Shown: in pieces, positions 51,622-61,928 of the stretch | Layout of the letters: every line of letters starts with the position of its first letter | Numbering within the stretch: the first letter of the stretch is position 1 | Assembly: GCF_026013475.1 (NCBI RefSeq) | Contig: NZ_JAPDPH010000003.1 | Location: forward strand, 38,614-102,613 | Direction: 5' to 3' | DNA length: 64,000 bases | From: Micromonospora yasonensis | GTDB lineage: Bacteria; Actinomycetota; Actinomycetes; Mycobacteriales; Micromonosporaceae | Position numbers and translations under genes: made by a program | The notes under the pieces: generated by a model | What the model was told of the DNA's origin: nothing | The model's database searches: none | What the model saw: only the letters and a program-made list of their open reading frames with translations

Positions 51622-52872
51622 TCAGGCGGGGAGCGGGGTCGGCTCTTGGGCCGGGTGCGGCGTGCGCAGGGCGCGGGCGAGTCGGCCGGTGAGTAGCAGG
51701 GCCGCCGCGATGAAGCCGGGCAGCAGCAGGAAGGCCAGGTGGGGACCGACGCCGTCGGCCACCCAGCCGAGCGCGACCGGCGCGATCCCGAAACCCACCC
51801 CCATCGAGTACGAGGACCAGCCGGCCGCCTTGTCGGCGGCCGGCCCGGCCACGGCGAGCGCGATGGAGATCGCGAGGGGGTAGTGCAGGGCGTTGCCCAG
51901 CCCGAGCACGACCAGGCCGGTGATGGCGAGCCAGCCGACCGGGGCGGACCAGAAGAGGGCGAAGCCGACCAGGGAGACGGCCAGCGCGCCGAGTAGCAGC
52001 GGCACCGGCGGCCAGCGCAGCGCGAACCGGCCGCCGGCCACCCGGCCGGCGAACATCCCGCAGACGATCGCCGCGACGGCCGCGGAGGCTCCGCCGGCAC
52101 TCAACCCCGCGTGGGTCCGCAGCACGTCGGCCGTCCAGAGCGACAGGCAGACCTCGATCGAGCCGGTGACCGACATCAGCGCCCAGGCGATCCAGTACGC
52201 CCGGGGCAGCCGCGCCGGCGCCGAGGCGGCCGGGTCGGCGGCAGCCGACGGCTCCAGGTCACTGCGCGGCGTCAGACGCGCTGAGCTGGAGTTGCCGCAG
52301 GGGGCGGTCTTCGGCAGGCGTACCCGGAAGGCCCGGGCGGCGAGGGCGACCAGTGCGATCAGGCCGACCTCGACGGCCATCACCGGCCGCCAGCCGAGGC
52401 CGGCGTCAACGGTGGCGCCGATGACCAGCGGCGCGAGGATGCCCATGCCGGCGCAGGCGGCGTTGGCCTCGGCCAGTGCGGCGGGTGCGGCCGGGCCGTG
52501 GTGGGCGACCAGCACGACGTTGACCCCGCTGACCACCATCATGCCGAAGGCGGCGACGACCGCGACCGCGACGATGGTGGCGGGCAGCGGGCGGAGCAGG
52601 CCGAGGGCGGCGACGCCGACGGCCACGCCGGCGAGGCCGAGCCAGGTCGCCGGACCCCGACCGAGCCGGCGGGCGACCGGTGCGAAGAGCGCGCCGCCGA
52701 GCAGCGCGCCGACCGCGATGCCGGTGCTGTGCAGGCCGGCGACGGCGGCGGTGGTGCCCTGCTCGTCGCGGAGCAGCGGTACGACAGGGCCGAACCCGTA
52801 GAGGAAGAAGCCCCACAACCCCAACTGGGCGTAGGTCAGCCAGGTCGTCCTGTCATGGGTGAGGCGGGGCAC
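51622..52872 (-). CDS. Major facilitator superfamily transporter
   Basis: A protein of 416 residues with twelve hydrophobic helices in two halves and a longer, polar central loop at about 205-230 (SSARLTPRSDLEPSAAAD). The inter-helix motif FAPVARRLGRGPATWLGL matches the MFS loop 2-3 pattern. Substrate unknown; efflux or nutrient uptake cannot be told apart. The GTG at 52872 has TAGCGT 7 nt upstream and no ribosome site. It is convergent with the methyltransferase gene. Confidence 0.88.
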   Translation of the reverse strand: MPRLTHDRTTWLTYAQLGLWGFFLYGFGPVVPLLRDEQGTTAAVAGLHSTGIAVGALLGGALFAPVARRLGRGPATWLGLAGVAVGVAALGLLRPLPATIVAVAVVAAFGMMVVSGVNVVLVAHHGPAAPAALAEANAACAGMGILAPLVIGATVDAGLGWRPVMAVEVGLIALVALAARAFRVRLPKTAPCGNSSSARLTPRSDLEPSAAADPAASAPARLPRAYWIAWALMSVTGSIEVCLSLWTADVLRTHAGLSAGGASAAVAAIVCGMFAGRVAGGRFALRWPPVPLLLGALAVSLVGFALFWSAPVGWLAITGLVVLGLGNALHYPLAISIALAVAGPAADKAAGWSSYSMGVGFGIAPVALGWVADGVGPHLAFLLLPGFIAAALLLTGRLARALRTPHPAQEPTPLPA

Positions 52873-52879
52873 TGGCCTT

Positions 52880-52885
52880 ACGCTA
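52880..52885 (-). promoter_or_regulatory. -10 box of the MFS gene, probable leaderless transcript
   Basis: TAGCGT on the minus strand ends 7 nt before the GTG at 52872. Confidence 0.45.
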
Positions 52886-52935
52886 CGCGTATCGGGCCGG
52901 GGCCCCGCCTCTGATGAGAGACAGCTCTCGTCGGA

Positions 52936-53691
52936 TCAGCGGACGCTGCGGGCGAACTGCCGGGCGGCCCAGACCACCCCGGCGACGGCGAGCACCGCGA
53001 TGATCGTCAGCCCCTGCCAGACCCGGTCGTTGCTCAGGTCGCCGGCGAAGAGCGCTCGGGTGCCCTCGACCGCCCAGGAGAATGGGTTCCACTTGGCGAC
53101 GCCCTGGAGCCAGCCGGGGGCGAAGGTGAGCGGCAGCAGGATGCCGGAGAGCAGCAGCACCGGCTGGGCGACGGTGTTCATCAGCGGGGCGAGTGCGTCC
53201 TCGCTCTTGACCTTGAGCGCGACGCCGTACGAGACGGCCGAGGTCATCAGCGCGATCAGCGCCAGCATCAGGTACGCGAGCAGCAGGTATCCGATGAAGA
53301 CCCGCAGGTCGAACAGGAGCGCGAGCAGGGTGATGATGATCGCCTGCACGACGAGCGAGACCACGTCGCGCAGCGAGCGGCCGAGCAGCAGGGCGAGCCG
53401 GCTGACCGGGGTGACCCGGGACCGCTCGATCACCCCGGCGCGCAGCTCGGCGATCAGGCCGAAGCCCTGGAACAGGCCGCCGAAGATGGCCAGCAGCACC
53501 AGCAGGCCGGGGACGAAGATCTTGTAGGCCTCGGCCTGGCTGGACGCGCGGAGGGCGGGCTTGAGCAGTGGGGCGAAGAGCAGCAGGTACATCACCGGCT
53601 GGAAGACGCCGACGAAGACCCACACCGGGTTGCGCAGGAGCAGCTGGATCTGGCGCTGGAAGATGAGCCAGGTGTCGCGGGCGAGTTTCAT
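52936..53691 (-). CDS. ABC-2 type permease (DrrB-like)
   Basis: A membrane protein of 251 residues with six helices. It contains the ABC-2 signature region (AELRAGVIERSRVTPVSRLALLLGRSLRDVV) between helices 2 and 3 and the final LPLTFAPGWLQGVAKWNPFSWAVEGTRALF, typical of drug-efflux and polysaccharide exporters related to DrrB. The ATPase gene lies 23 nt upstream on the same strand, giving a two-gene exporter. Substrate unknown. A PadR regulator is encoded just upstream of the operon. Confidence 0.92.
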   Translation of the reverse strand: MKLARDTWLIFQRQIQLLLRNPVWVFVGVFQPVMYLLLFAPLLKPALRASSQAEAYKIFVPGLLVLLAIFGGLFQGFGLIAELRAGVIERSRVTPVSRLALLLGRSLRDVVSLVVQAIIITLLALLFDLRVFIGYLLLAYLMLALIALMTSAVSYGVALKVKSEDALAPLMNTVAQPVLLLSGILLPLTFAPGWLQGVAKWNPFSWAVEGTRALFAGDLSNDRVWQGLTIIAVLAVAGVVWAARQFARSVR

Positions 53692-53714
53692 GAGTGGTCT
53701 CCGGTTCTCAGTGC

Positions 53715-54674
53715 TCAGGACTCGCGCAGCGAGCGGCCGGTCTTGGTGAGGAACACGTCGTCGAGGCTGGGGCGGTGCAGCTCGATCGAGCCCAGGTCCA
53801 GCCCGGCGCCGTCCAGGCGGCGCAGGATCTGCGGGATGGCGGTGGCGCCCTCGTCGACGTAGAGGCGCAGCCCACCCTCGTCGGCGGTCTCCAGCTTGTG
53901 CACGTACGCCTCGGTGTCGAGCAGCTCGGCGGCGCGCGGGGTGGCGGTGGCGTCCAGGCCGACCAGCACCACCTCGCCGGAGATCTCCCGCTTCAGCTCG
54001 GCCGGGGTGCCCTCCGCGACCACCTCGCCGTGATCCATGATCGCGATCCGGTCGCAGAGCGCGTCGGCCTCGTCGAGGTAGTGCGTGGTGATGAAGACGG
54101 TCATCCCCTCGGCCCGCAGCCGGCGGATCTCGTCCCACATGTGCGCCCGGCTCTGCGGGTCGAGACCGGTGGTCGGCTCGTCCAGGAAGACGATCTTCGG
54201 CTCGTGGATGATGCCGAGCGCGATCTCGACCCGGCGCCGCTGGCCGCCGGAGTAGGTCTTGCACTTGCGGTCGGCGTACTCGCTGAGCTGGAAGGCCTCC
54301 AGGGCCCGGACGGCGCGCTGGTGCGCCTCGGCCTTCGAGATGCCGTAGAGGCGGGCCTGGAGCACCAACTCCTCGCGGGCGGTGGACTCGTCCCAGGTGC
54401 TGCCGCCCTGGGCCACGTACCCGATCCGGCGGCGCACCTCGGCCGGGTCCTTGCGCAGGTCGGCCCCGGCGATGGTGGCCTCGCCGCCGTCCGGCTCGAT
54501 GAGCGTGGCGAGCATCCGCAGGGTGGTCGTCTTGCCGGCGCCGTTGGGGCCGAGGAACCCGAAGATCTCCCCCTCGGCGACCTCGAGGTTGACACCCCGG
54601 ACCGCGTCCACGGTCTTCGTCTCGCGACCTGCCCGGGAGCGGAACGACTTCCGCAGCCCTCTGGTCTCGATCAT
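53715..54674 (-). CDS. ABC transporter ATPase (DrrA-like)
   Basis: A protein of 319 residues. Walker A GPNGAGKTT, Q-loop GYVAQGG, signature YSGGQRRRVEIA, Walker B IVFLDEPTTGLD and the switch His ITTHYLDEAD are all intact. A C-terminal extension of about 90 residues with the LDDVFLTKTGRSL ending is the DrrA-type regulatory domain. The ATG at 54674 follows AGGAGCAG. It pairs with the permease gene 23 nt downstream. The promoter region 54675-54795 holds a palindrome in the -35/-10 spacer, probably the PadR site. Confidence 0.95.
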   Translation of the reverse strand: MIETRGLRKSFRSRAGRETKTVDAVRGVNLEVAEGEIFGFLGPNGAGKTTTLRMLATLIEPDGGEATIAGADLRKDPAEVRRRIGYVAQGGSTWDESTAREELVLQARLYGISKAEAHQRAVRALEAFQLSEYADRKCKTYSGGQRRRVEIALGIIHEPKIVFLDEPTTGLDPQSRAHMWDEIRRLRAEGMTVFITTHYLDEADALCDRIAIMDHGEVVAEGTPAELKREISGEVVLVGLDATATPRAAELLDTEAYVHKLETADEGGLRLYVDEGATAIPQILRRLDGAGLDLGSIELHRPSLDDVFLTKTGRSLRES

Positions 54675-54759
54675 GTCTGCTCCTGGTCGTCCGGGCCGGA
54701 CGTGACCGGCCGCCGATCGTCCGCGACGGGGGCACACCTCTCCCGCGCGGTTCGCGGAG

Positions 54760-54789
54760 AGACTATCGCGATATAGCTCTTATGGTCAA
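54760..54789 (-). promoter_or_regulatory. Promoter of the ABC exporter with a palindrome in the spacer
   Basis: On the minus strand: -35 TTGACC (54784-54789), an 18-nt spacer, and -10 TAGTCT (54760-54765). The spacer ends in the perfect palindrome TATCGCGATA (54764-54773), which overlaps the -10. A repressor bound there would block the polymerase; the adjacent PadR is the obvious candidate. Confidence 0.65.
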
Positions 54790-54795
54790 TGTTGA

Positions 54796-55422
54796 TTAAT
54801 CCGCGTCTTCGCCGTCGGGCGGGGCGCCGTCCCGCCACCCCGTCCACCCGTCGGCCCGCTCCATCTCAGCGGGCAGGTATGACACTCCCGACTCCACCCG
54901 CTCGGCGATCCGCAGGCACCAGGCCATGTCCGCCTCGGCCCGGGCCAGCCAGAGCTCGAACATCCACCCGACGTGCACGGGCTTGCGGTTGCGCACCCAG
55001 TCCGAGTCCAGCGAGGCACGCATCGACTCGATCCCGGCCCGGATCAGGTTGGCCCGGTTGCGCAGGGCCGCCGCCGCCTCGTCGCGCGGCATGGCGGGCA
55101 GGAAGGAGAAGGCGGCCACGAACGGGTCCGCCGTCTCGTTGAGCTGCCACCACTGCGCCCGCAGCAGGGTCTCGAACTCCTCCTCGCCCTTCGCGGTCAC
55201 CTCGTACGTGGTGCGGGCGGGGCGCGCGCCGACCTGCTCGACGGAGACGGTGCGCAGCAGCCCCTCGTCGGTCAGCTTGCGCAGCGCGTGATAGATCGAG
55301 CCCGGTTGCACGTTGGCCCACTTGTCCGCGCTCCAACTCAGCAGCTCACGGCGTACGTCGTAGCCGTGCACCGGCTCCATCCACCGAACCAGGCCGAGAA
55401 TCATCATCCGAGTTGCCGACAC
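54796..55422 (-). CDS. PadR-family transcriptional regulator
   Basis: A protein of 208 residues. The N-terminal winged helix reads MMILGLVRWMEPVHGYDVRRELLSW and WANVQPGSIYHALRKLTDEGLLRTV, the PadR signature. A C-terminal helical dimer domain of about 110 residues follows (Vir-like). It lies directly upstream of the ABC exporter and is likely its ligand-responsive repressor. The GTG at 55422 has TACGCT 6 nt upstream; ATGs at 55407 and 55404 are alternatives. It is divergent from accA. Confidence 0.93.
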   Translation of the reverse strand: MSATRMMILGLVRWMEPVHGYDVRRELLSWSADKWANVQPGSIYHALRKLTDEGLLRTVSVEQVGARPARTTYEVTAKGEEEFETLLRAQWWQLNETADPFVAAFSFLPAMPRDEAAAALRNRANLIRAGIESMRASLDSDWVRNRKPVHVGWMFELWLARAEADMAWCLRIAERVESGVSYLPAEMERADGWTGWRDGAPPDGEDAD

Positions 55423-55428
55423 CGGACA

Positions 55429-55434
55429 AGCGTA
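55429..55434 (-). promoter_or_regulatory. -10 box of the PadR gene, probable leaderless transcript
   Basis: TACGCT on the minus strand ends 6 nt before the GTG at 55422. Confidence 0.45.
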
Positions 55435-55552
55435 ATAAACAAGTTTGACTAAGCCGCGACGCGACAGTGCCACATCCCACACTGAGCGATCGTTAGGGTC
55501 GGGAGAGCGGCCGATACACTCCCGGCATCGACCTCCGGGGAGGAGCACCAAG

Positions 55553-57304
55553 GTGCGCAAGGTACTCATCGCCAACCGCGGCGAGATCGCCGTCCGCGTC
55601 ATCCGCGCCTGCCGCGACGCCGGGCTGGCGAGCGTCGCGGTCTACGCGGACTCCGACCGGGACGCCCTGCACGCCACCCTCGCCGACGAGGCGTACGCCC
55701 TGGGCGGGGACACCGCTGCGGACAGCTACCTGCGCATCGACAAGCTGATCGACGTCGCCGCGAAGGCGGGCGCGGACGCCGTGCACCCCGGCTACGGTTT
55801 CCTCTCCGAGAACGCCGACTTCGCCCAGGCGGTCATCGACGCCGGGCTGACCTGGATCGGCCCGACCCCGCAGGCGATCCGCGACCTCGGCGACAAGGTG
55901 ACCGCCCGGCACATCGCCCAGCGCGCCGGCGCGCCCCTGGTCCCCGGCACCCCGGACCCGGTCGGCAACGCCGACGAGGTGATGGCCTTCGCGGTCGACC
56001 ACGGCCTGCCGGTCGCCATCAAGGCGGCCTTCGGCGGCGGCGGGCGCGGCCTCAAGGTGGCCCGCACCATGGAGGAGATCCCGCACCTGTTCGAGTCGGC
56101 CACCCGCGAGGCGGTCGCCGCGTTCGGCCGGGGCGAGTGCTTCGTCGAGCGCTACCTGGACCAGCCCCGCCACGTCGAGGCCCAGGTCCTGGCCGACCAG
56201 CACGGCAACGTGATCGTCGTGGGCACCCGGGACTGCTCGCTGCAGCGCCGCCACCAGAAGCTGGTCGAGGAGGCCCCGGCGCCGTTCCTCACCGAGGCCC
56301 AGCGCCGGCAGATCCACGACAGCGCCAAGGCCATCTGCCGGGAGGCCGGCTACCACGGCGCCGGCACGGTGGAATACCTGGTCGGCGCGGACGGCACCAT
56401 CTCCTTCCTGGAGGTCAACACCCGGCTCCAGGTCGAGCACCCGGTGACCGAGGAGACCGCCGGCATCGACCTGGTCCGCGAGCAGTTCCGGATCGCCGAC
56501 GGCGAGAAGCTGCGCTTCACCGAGGACCCGACGCCGCGCGGGCACGCGATCGAGTTCCGGATCAACGGCGAGGACCCGGGCCGCAACTTCCTGCCCGCCC
56601 CGGGCACCATCACCGCGCTGCGGCTGCCGGCCGGCCCCGGCGTCCGGGTCGACGCCGGCATCTCGGCCGGCGACGTGATCGGCGGCAACTTCGACTCGCT
56701 CCTGGCCAAGGTGATCATCACCGGCGAGACGCGTACCGAGGCGCTGGAGCGGGCCCGCCGGGCGCTGGACGAGATGGTCGTGGACGGCATGGCCACCGCG
56801 CTGCCCTTCCACCGCCTGGTGGTCCGGGACGAGGCGTTCACCGCCGAGCCGTTCACCGTGCACACCCGCTGGATCGAGACCGAGTTCGACAACACCGTGC
56901 CGGCCTTCACCGCCGCGCCCGGCGCCGTCGAGGGCCCAGCCGAGCGCGAGACCGTCGTGGTCGAGGTGGGTGGCAAGCGGCTGGAGGTGGTTCTGCCCGC
57001 CGGCCTGGGCGCGGGTACGGCGACCGCCGCGCCCGCCGCGAAGAAGCCGGCCCGCCGGGGCGGCGGCGCCAAGGCCGGCGCGGCGGTCAGCGGCGACACG
57101 CTCACCTCCCCGATGCAGGGCACCATCGTCAAGATCGCCGTGGCGGACGGGGACACCGTCGCCGAGGGCGACCTGGTCGTCGTCCTCGAGGCGATGAAGA
57201 TGGAGCAGCCGCTGCACGCGCACAAGGCGGGCACCGTGAGCGGCCTCTCCGCCGAGGTCGGCGGGGTGATCACCGCCGGCGCGGCGATCTGCACCATCGC
57301 CTGA
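55553..57304 (+). CDS. accA: Acyl-CoA carboxylase alpha subunit (biotin carboxylase plus biotin carrier)
   Basis: Carboxylates its own biotin with bicarbonate and ATP and passes the group to the AccB subunit. The 583-residue product has a biotin carboxylase from the N-terminus ([16 protein letters not shown]) to about 445, with [22 protein letters not shown] in the ATP grasp and [15 protein letters not shown] linker with Pro/Ala/Lys (around 495-515) leads to the biotinyl domain with EAMKMEQ, biotin on the Lys near 549. The GTG at 55553 follows GGGAGGAG. AccB is at 37348 and AccE at 46819, and BirA at 36374 attaches the biotin. Also called accA1/A2/A3 or bccA in relatives; the number is not assignable. 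Confidence 0.96.
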   Translation: MRKVLIANRGEIAVRVIRACRDAGLASVAVYADSDRDALHATLADEAYALGGDTAADSYLRIDKLIDVAAKAGADAVHPGYGFLSENADFAQAVIDAGLTWIGPTPQAIRDLGDKVTARHIAQRAGAPLVPGTPDPVGNADEVMAFAVDHGLPVAIKAAFGGGGRGLKVARTMEEIPHLFESATREAVAAFGRGECFVERYLDQPRHVEAQVLADQHGNVIVVGTRDCSLQRRHQKLVEEAPAPFLTEAQRRQIHDSAKAICREAGYHGAGTVEYLVGADGTISFLEVNTRLQVEHPVTEETAGIDLVREQFRIADGEKLRFTEDPTPRGHAIEFRINGEDPGRNFLPAPGTITALRLPAGPGVRVDAGISAGDVIGGNFDSLLAKVIITGETRTEALERARRALDEMVVDGMATALPFHRLVVRDEAFTAEPFTVHTRWIETEFDNTVPAFTAAPGAVEGPAERETVVVEVGGKRLEVVLPAGLGAGTATAAPAAKKPARRGGGAKAGAAVSGDTLTSPMQGTIVKIAVADGDTVAEGDLVVVLEAMKMEQPLHAHKAGTVSGLSAEVGGVITAGAAICTIA

Positions 57305-58975
<1,671 letters not shown>

Positions 58976-58980
58976 CCGGT

Positions 58981-59031
58981 TAGGAGGGGCCCCCTGTTAT
59001 GCACCAGGCGTTAACAGGGGGCCCCTCCTTA
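58981..59031. terminator. Hairpin terminator, repeat family A copy 3
   Basis: TAGGAGGGGCCCCCTGTTA (58981-58999) pairs with the run at 59012-59031, a stem of about 19 bp with a 12-nt loop. It lies between convergent genes guaB1 and TetR and matches the cores at 5863-5905 and 36322-36372. Confidence 0.85.
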
Positions 59032-59032
59032 C

Positions 59033-59587
59033 TCACTCCCCCGGCTCGAAGAGCCGCCGGATGACCGAGCGGGCGGCTACCTCCGGATCCGGGTCGATGC
59101 CGGGTGGCAGCGCGCCGGCCAGCCAGAGCGTGGCGAAGCCGTGCACGATCGACCAGGCGGCGAGCGCGTCCCGTTCGGACCCGCCGGGCAGGGCGGCGAT
59201 GCCGCTGCGCAGCGGCGCCCAGGCCCGGGACCGGGCGGCCAGCACCGCCGGGTCGTCGCCGTGGTAGAGCCCGGGCGAGAACATCACCTCGAAGTGCGCG
59301 CGGTGCCCGACGGCGAAGCGGACGTACGCCACCCCGGCCGCGAGCAGGTCGCCGTCGGCCCGGTCGAGCGCGGCGGCGAGGAGGTCGAAGCCCTCGACGG
59401 CCAGGGCGGTGAGCAGGCCGGCCTTGTCGCCGAAGTGGTGGGCCGGGGCGGCGTGCGATACGCCGGCTCGGCGGGCCAGGTCCCGGAGGCTGAGCGCGGC
59501 CGGGCCGGACTCGCCGATCGCCTGGACCGCCGCCTCCAGCAATGCCCGGCGGAGGTCCCCGTGGTGGTAGCCGCGCGTCGTGGTCAC
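59033..59587 (-). CDS. TetR/AcrR-family transcriptional regulator
   Basis: A protein of 184 residues. Helix-turn-helix ALSLRDLARRAGVSHAAPAHHFGDKAGLLTAL is at about 30-60; the C-terminal part (FEVMFSPGLYHGDDP) matches the TetR_C WHG-type. The GTG at 59587 is supported by TATGCT 6 nt upstream; upstream in-frame TTG and GTG starts exist. A palindrome CTGACA-AGA-TGTCAG lies at 59608-59622 between it and the MarR gene. It may repress itself and the divergent MarR/ABC operon. Confidence 0.92.
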   Translation of the reverse strand: MTTTRGYHHGDLRRALLEAAVQAIGESGPAALSLRDLARRAGVSHAAPAHHFGDKAGLLTALAVEGFDLLAAALDRADGDLLAAGVAYVRFAVGHRAHFEVMFSPGLYHGDDPAVLAARSRAWAPLRSGIAALPGGSERDALAAWSIVHGFATLWLAGALPPGIDPDPEVAARSVIRRLFEPGE

Positions 59588-59593
59588 CGCCGC

Positions 59594-59622
59594 AGCATAT
59601 CTTTCCACTGACAAGATGTCAG
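59594..59622 (-). promoter_or_regulatory. -10 box and palindromic operator of the TetR gene
   Basis: TATGCT (59594-59599, minus strand) ends 6 nt before GTG 59587. The palindrome CTGACAAGATGTCAG at 59608-59622 lies where it could block both this promoter and the divergent one. Confidence 0.55.
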
Positions 59623-59637
59623 GATTCCGAAATTAGT

Positions 59638-59666
59638 TTGGGCCCTGACGATCTGGGCGCTAATCT
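59638..59666 (+). promoter_or_regulatory. Promoter of the MarR-ABC operon, probable leaderless transcript
   Basis: TTGGGC (59638-59643), a 17-nt spacer, and TAATCT (59661-59666), ending 7 nt before the GTG at 59674. An ATTAG/CTAAT inverted pair (59632-59636, 59660-59664) frames it. Confidence 0.5.
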
Positions 59667-59673
59667 GACGGCT

Positions 59674-60201
59674 GTGAAGATGGGACCGCTCGTCACCTTC
59701 CCAGATGCCCTGCGGCAGGCGCCGCTCGGCCGCTTGATCTCGATCGCAGGCCACATCGTCGAACAGCACTGGGGGCGCTACCTCGCCGAGCACCACGCAC
59801 TCACCTCGGCCGGCATGCGGGTGCTGCTCATCCTGCTCCGCGGCGGCGACACCAGCCACCGGGAAATGGCCGAACGGTGCTTCGTCCGGCCCGCCACACT
59901 CACCGGCGTCGTCGACACGCTCGAACGCGACGGCTTCGTCACCCGCCAGCGGGACCCGAACGACCGCCGCAGCGTCCAGCTCACCCTGACCGACAAGGGC
60001 CGGGAGCACGCCCTCGCCATCATCGACCTGATCCACAGCGACCGCCCGCTCACCTCGGTCGACGCCGATCCGGCGAAAAAAGAGGTGATCCGGCAGTTCC
60101 TCATCGAAATCATCACGACCATGTCCGGCGGCGACCTTCACCGGTTGAACCCGGACAGCGAGTCCGACACCGAAAAGCCTTCGGGGAGCCGTCCGTGCTG
60201 A
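59674..60201 (+). CDS. MarR-family transcriptional regulator
   Basis: A protein of 175 residues. The winged helix-turn-helix runs from about 40 to 115 ([65 protein letters not shown] in family order, with the DRR wing). It is the first gene of an operon with two ABC exporter genes and overlaps the first of them by 7 nt, so it probably controls the exporter in response to its substrate. GTG 59674 is supported by the promoter spacing; ATG 59680 is an alternative. Confidence 0.93.
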   Translation: MKMGPLVTFPDALRQAPLGRLISIAGHIVEQHWGRYLAEHHALTSAGMRVLLILLRGGDTSHREMAERCFVRPATLTGVVDTLERDGFVTRQRDPNDRRSVQLTLTDKGREHALAIIDLIHSDRPLTSVDADPAKKEVIRQFLIEIITTMSGGDLHRLNPDSESDTEKPSGSRPC

Positions 60202-61928
60202 TCCGCCTGCTCCGTACCCACCTGCGTCCGTACCGGCGGCTGCTGGCCGCGGTCGTGGCGTTCCAGTTCGTGGGCACGATGGCGTCGCTCTACCTGCCGA
60301 GCCTCAACGCCGACATCATCGACCGGGGCGTGGCCCTCGGCGACACCGACCAGATCCTGCATACGGGCGGCTGGATGCTGCTCGTCAGCCTGCTCCAGAT
60401 CGCCTGCTCGATCGCCGCCGTCTACCTCGGCGCGAAGACCGCGATGGGATTCGGCCGCGACGTCCGGGCCGGCATCTTCCGCCACGTCAACCGCTTCTCG
60501 GCCCGCGAGGTGGCCCGGTTCGGGGCACCCTCGCTGATCACCCGGAACACCAACGACGTGCAGCAGGTCCAGATGCTGGTGCTGATGAGCTGCACCATGC
60601 TGGTCGCCGCGCCGATCATGAGCGTCGGCGGCGTGGTGATGGCGCTGCAGGAGGACGTGGGACTCTCCTGGCTGATGCTGGTGTGCGTGCCGGTCCTGGC
60701 GGTGGCACTGGGTCTGATCACCCGCCGGATGGTGCCCGGCTTCCGGCTCATGCAGACCCGGATCGACACGGTCAACCGGGTGCTGCGCGAGCAGATCACC
60801 GGCATCCGGGTGGTCCGGGCCTTCGTCCGCGAGCCGTACGAGACGAAGCGGTTCGGCGCCGCCAACGCCGACCTCACCGCGACGGCCCTGCGGGTCGGCC
60901 GCCTCCAGGCGCTGATCTTCCCGGTGGTCATGCTGGTGCTGAACGTCTCCAGCGTCGCGGTGCTCTGGTTCGGCGCGGAACGGGTGGACGCCAACCAGAT
61001 CCAGGTCGGCGCGCTGACCGCGTTCCTGCAGTACCTGATGCAGATCCTGATGGCGGTCATGATGGCCACCTTCATGCTGATGATGGTGCCGCGCGCGGCG
61101 GTGTGCTCCGAGCGGATCATCGAGGTGCTGGACACCGAGTCGTCAGTGGTGCCGCCGGCCGAGCCGATGATCGTCACGACCAGGCGCGCCGAACTGGAGT
61201 TGCGCGGTGTCGCCTTCCAGTACCCCGGAGCGAGCGCGCCGGTGCTGCACGACATCACGTTCCAGGCCAGCCCGGGCCGGACCACCGCCATCATCGGGTC
61301 CACCGGCGCCGGCAAGACCACCCTGCTCACGCTGATCCCCCGGCTGGTCGACCCGACCGACGGCGCGGTGCTGATCGACGGGGTGGACGTACGGCTGCTG
61401 GAACCGGACGAGATATGGCGCCGGATCGGGCTGGTGCCGCAGCGGCCGTACCTGTTCAGCGGCACGGTGGCCAGCAACCTCCGGTACGGCAACCCCGACG
61501 CGACCGACGCCGAACTCTGGGCGGCGCTGGAGATCGCCCAGGCCCGGGACTTCGTCGCCGAGATGCCGGGCGGGCTGAACGCGCCGATCGCGCAGGGTGG
61601 CACGAACGTCTCCGGCGGCCAGCGGCAACGCCTGGCCATCGCCCGGGCGCTGGTCCGCAAGCCGGAGATCTACCTCTTCGACGACTCGTTCTCCGCGCTC
61701 GACCTCGGCACGGACGCCCGGCTGCGGGCCGCGCTGAAGCCGGTCACCGCGGACGCGGTGGTGGTGATCGTGGCACAGCGGGTCTCCACGATCGTCGACG
61801 CCGATCAGATCATCGTGCTCGAGGACGGGGGCGTCGTCGGCATGGGACGACACGAGGACCTGCTCAAGACCTGCCCGACGTACGCCGAGATCGTGGCGTC
61901 CCAGCAGACCGCGGAGGTGACCGCATGA
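60195..61928 (+). CDS. ABC exporter half-transporter 1 (degenerate nucleotide site)
   Basis: A protein of 577 residues: six-helix membrane domain (about 15-300) and ATPase domain (about 325-570). Walker [10 protein letters not shown] (K374) and signature NVSGGQ (471-476) are normal. The catalytic Glu after Walker B is Asp ([11 protein letters not shown]497) and the switch His is Gln (IVAQRVST, Q528). Such changes mark the non-hydrolysing site of heterodimeric type IV exporters. The GTG start overlaps the MarR stop; the second half-transporter starts in its stop codon (ATGA). Substrate unknown; a drug or lipid exporter is likely. Confidence 0.95.
   Translation: MLIRLLRTHLRPYRRLLAAVVAFQFVGTMASLYLPSLNADIIDRGVALGDTDQILHTGGWMLLVSLLQIACSIAAVYLGAKTAMGFGRDVRAGIFRHVNRFSAREVARFGAPSLITRNTNDVQQVQMLVLMSCTMLVAAPIMSVGGVVMALQEDVGLSWLMLVCVPVLAVALGLITRRMVPGFRLMQTRIDTVNRVLREQITGIRVVRAFVREPYETKRFGAANADLTATALRVGRLQALIFPVVMLVLNVSSVAVLWFGAERVDANQIQVGALTAFLQYLMQILMAVMMATFMLMMVPRAAVCSERIIEVLDTESSVVPPAEPMIVTTRRAELELRGVAFQYPGASAPVLHDITFQASPGRTTAIIGSTGAGKTTLLTLIPRLVDPTDGAVLIDGVDVRLLEPDEIWRRIGLVPQRPYLFSGTVASNLRYGNPDATDAELWAALEIAQARDFVAEMPGGLNAPIAQGGTNVSGGQRQRLAIARALVRKPEIYLFDDSFSALDLGTDARLRAALKPVTADAVVVIVAQRVSTIVDADQIIVLEDGGVVGMGRHEDLLKTCPTYAEIVASQQTAEVTA

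Noticed and set aside
55493..57223. 576-codon open frame opposite accA
   Set aside because: Antisense shadow of the biotin carboxylase; no start signal or family motif.
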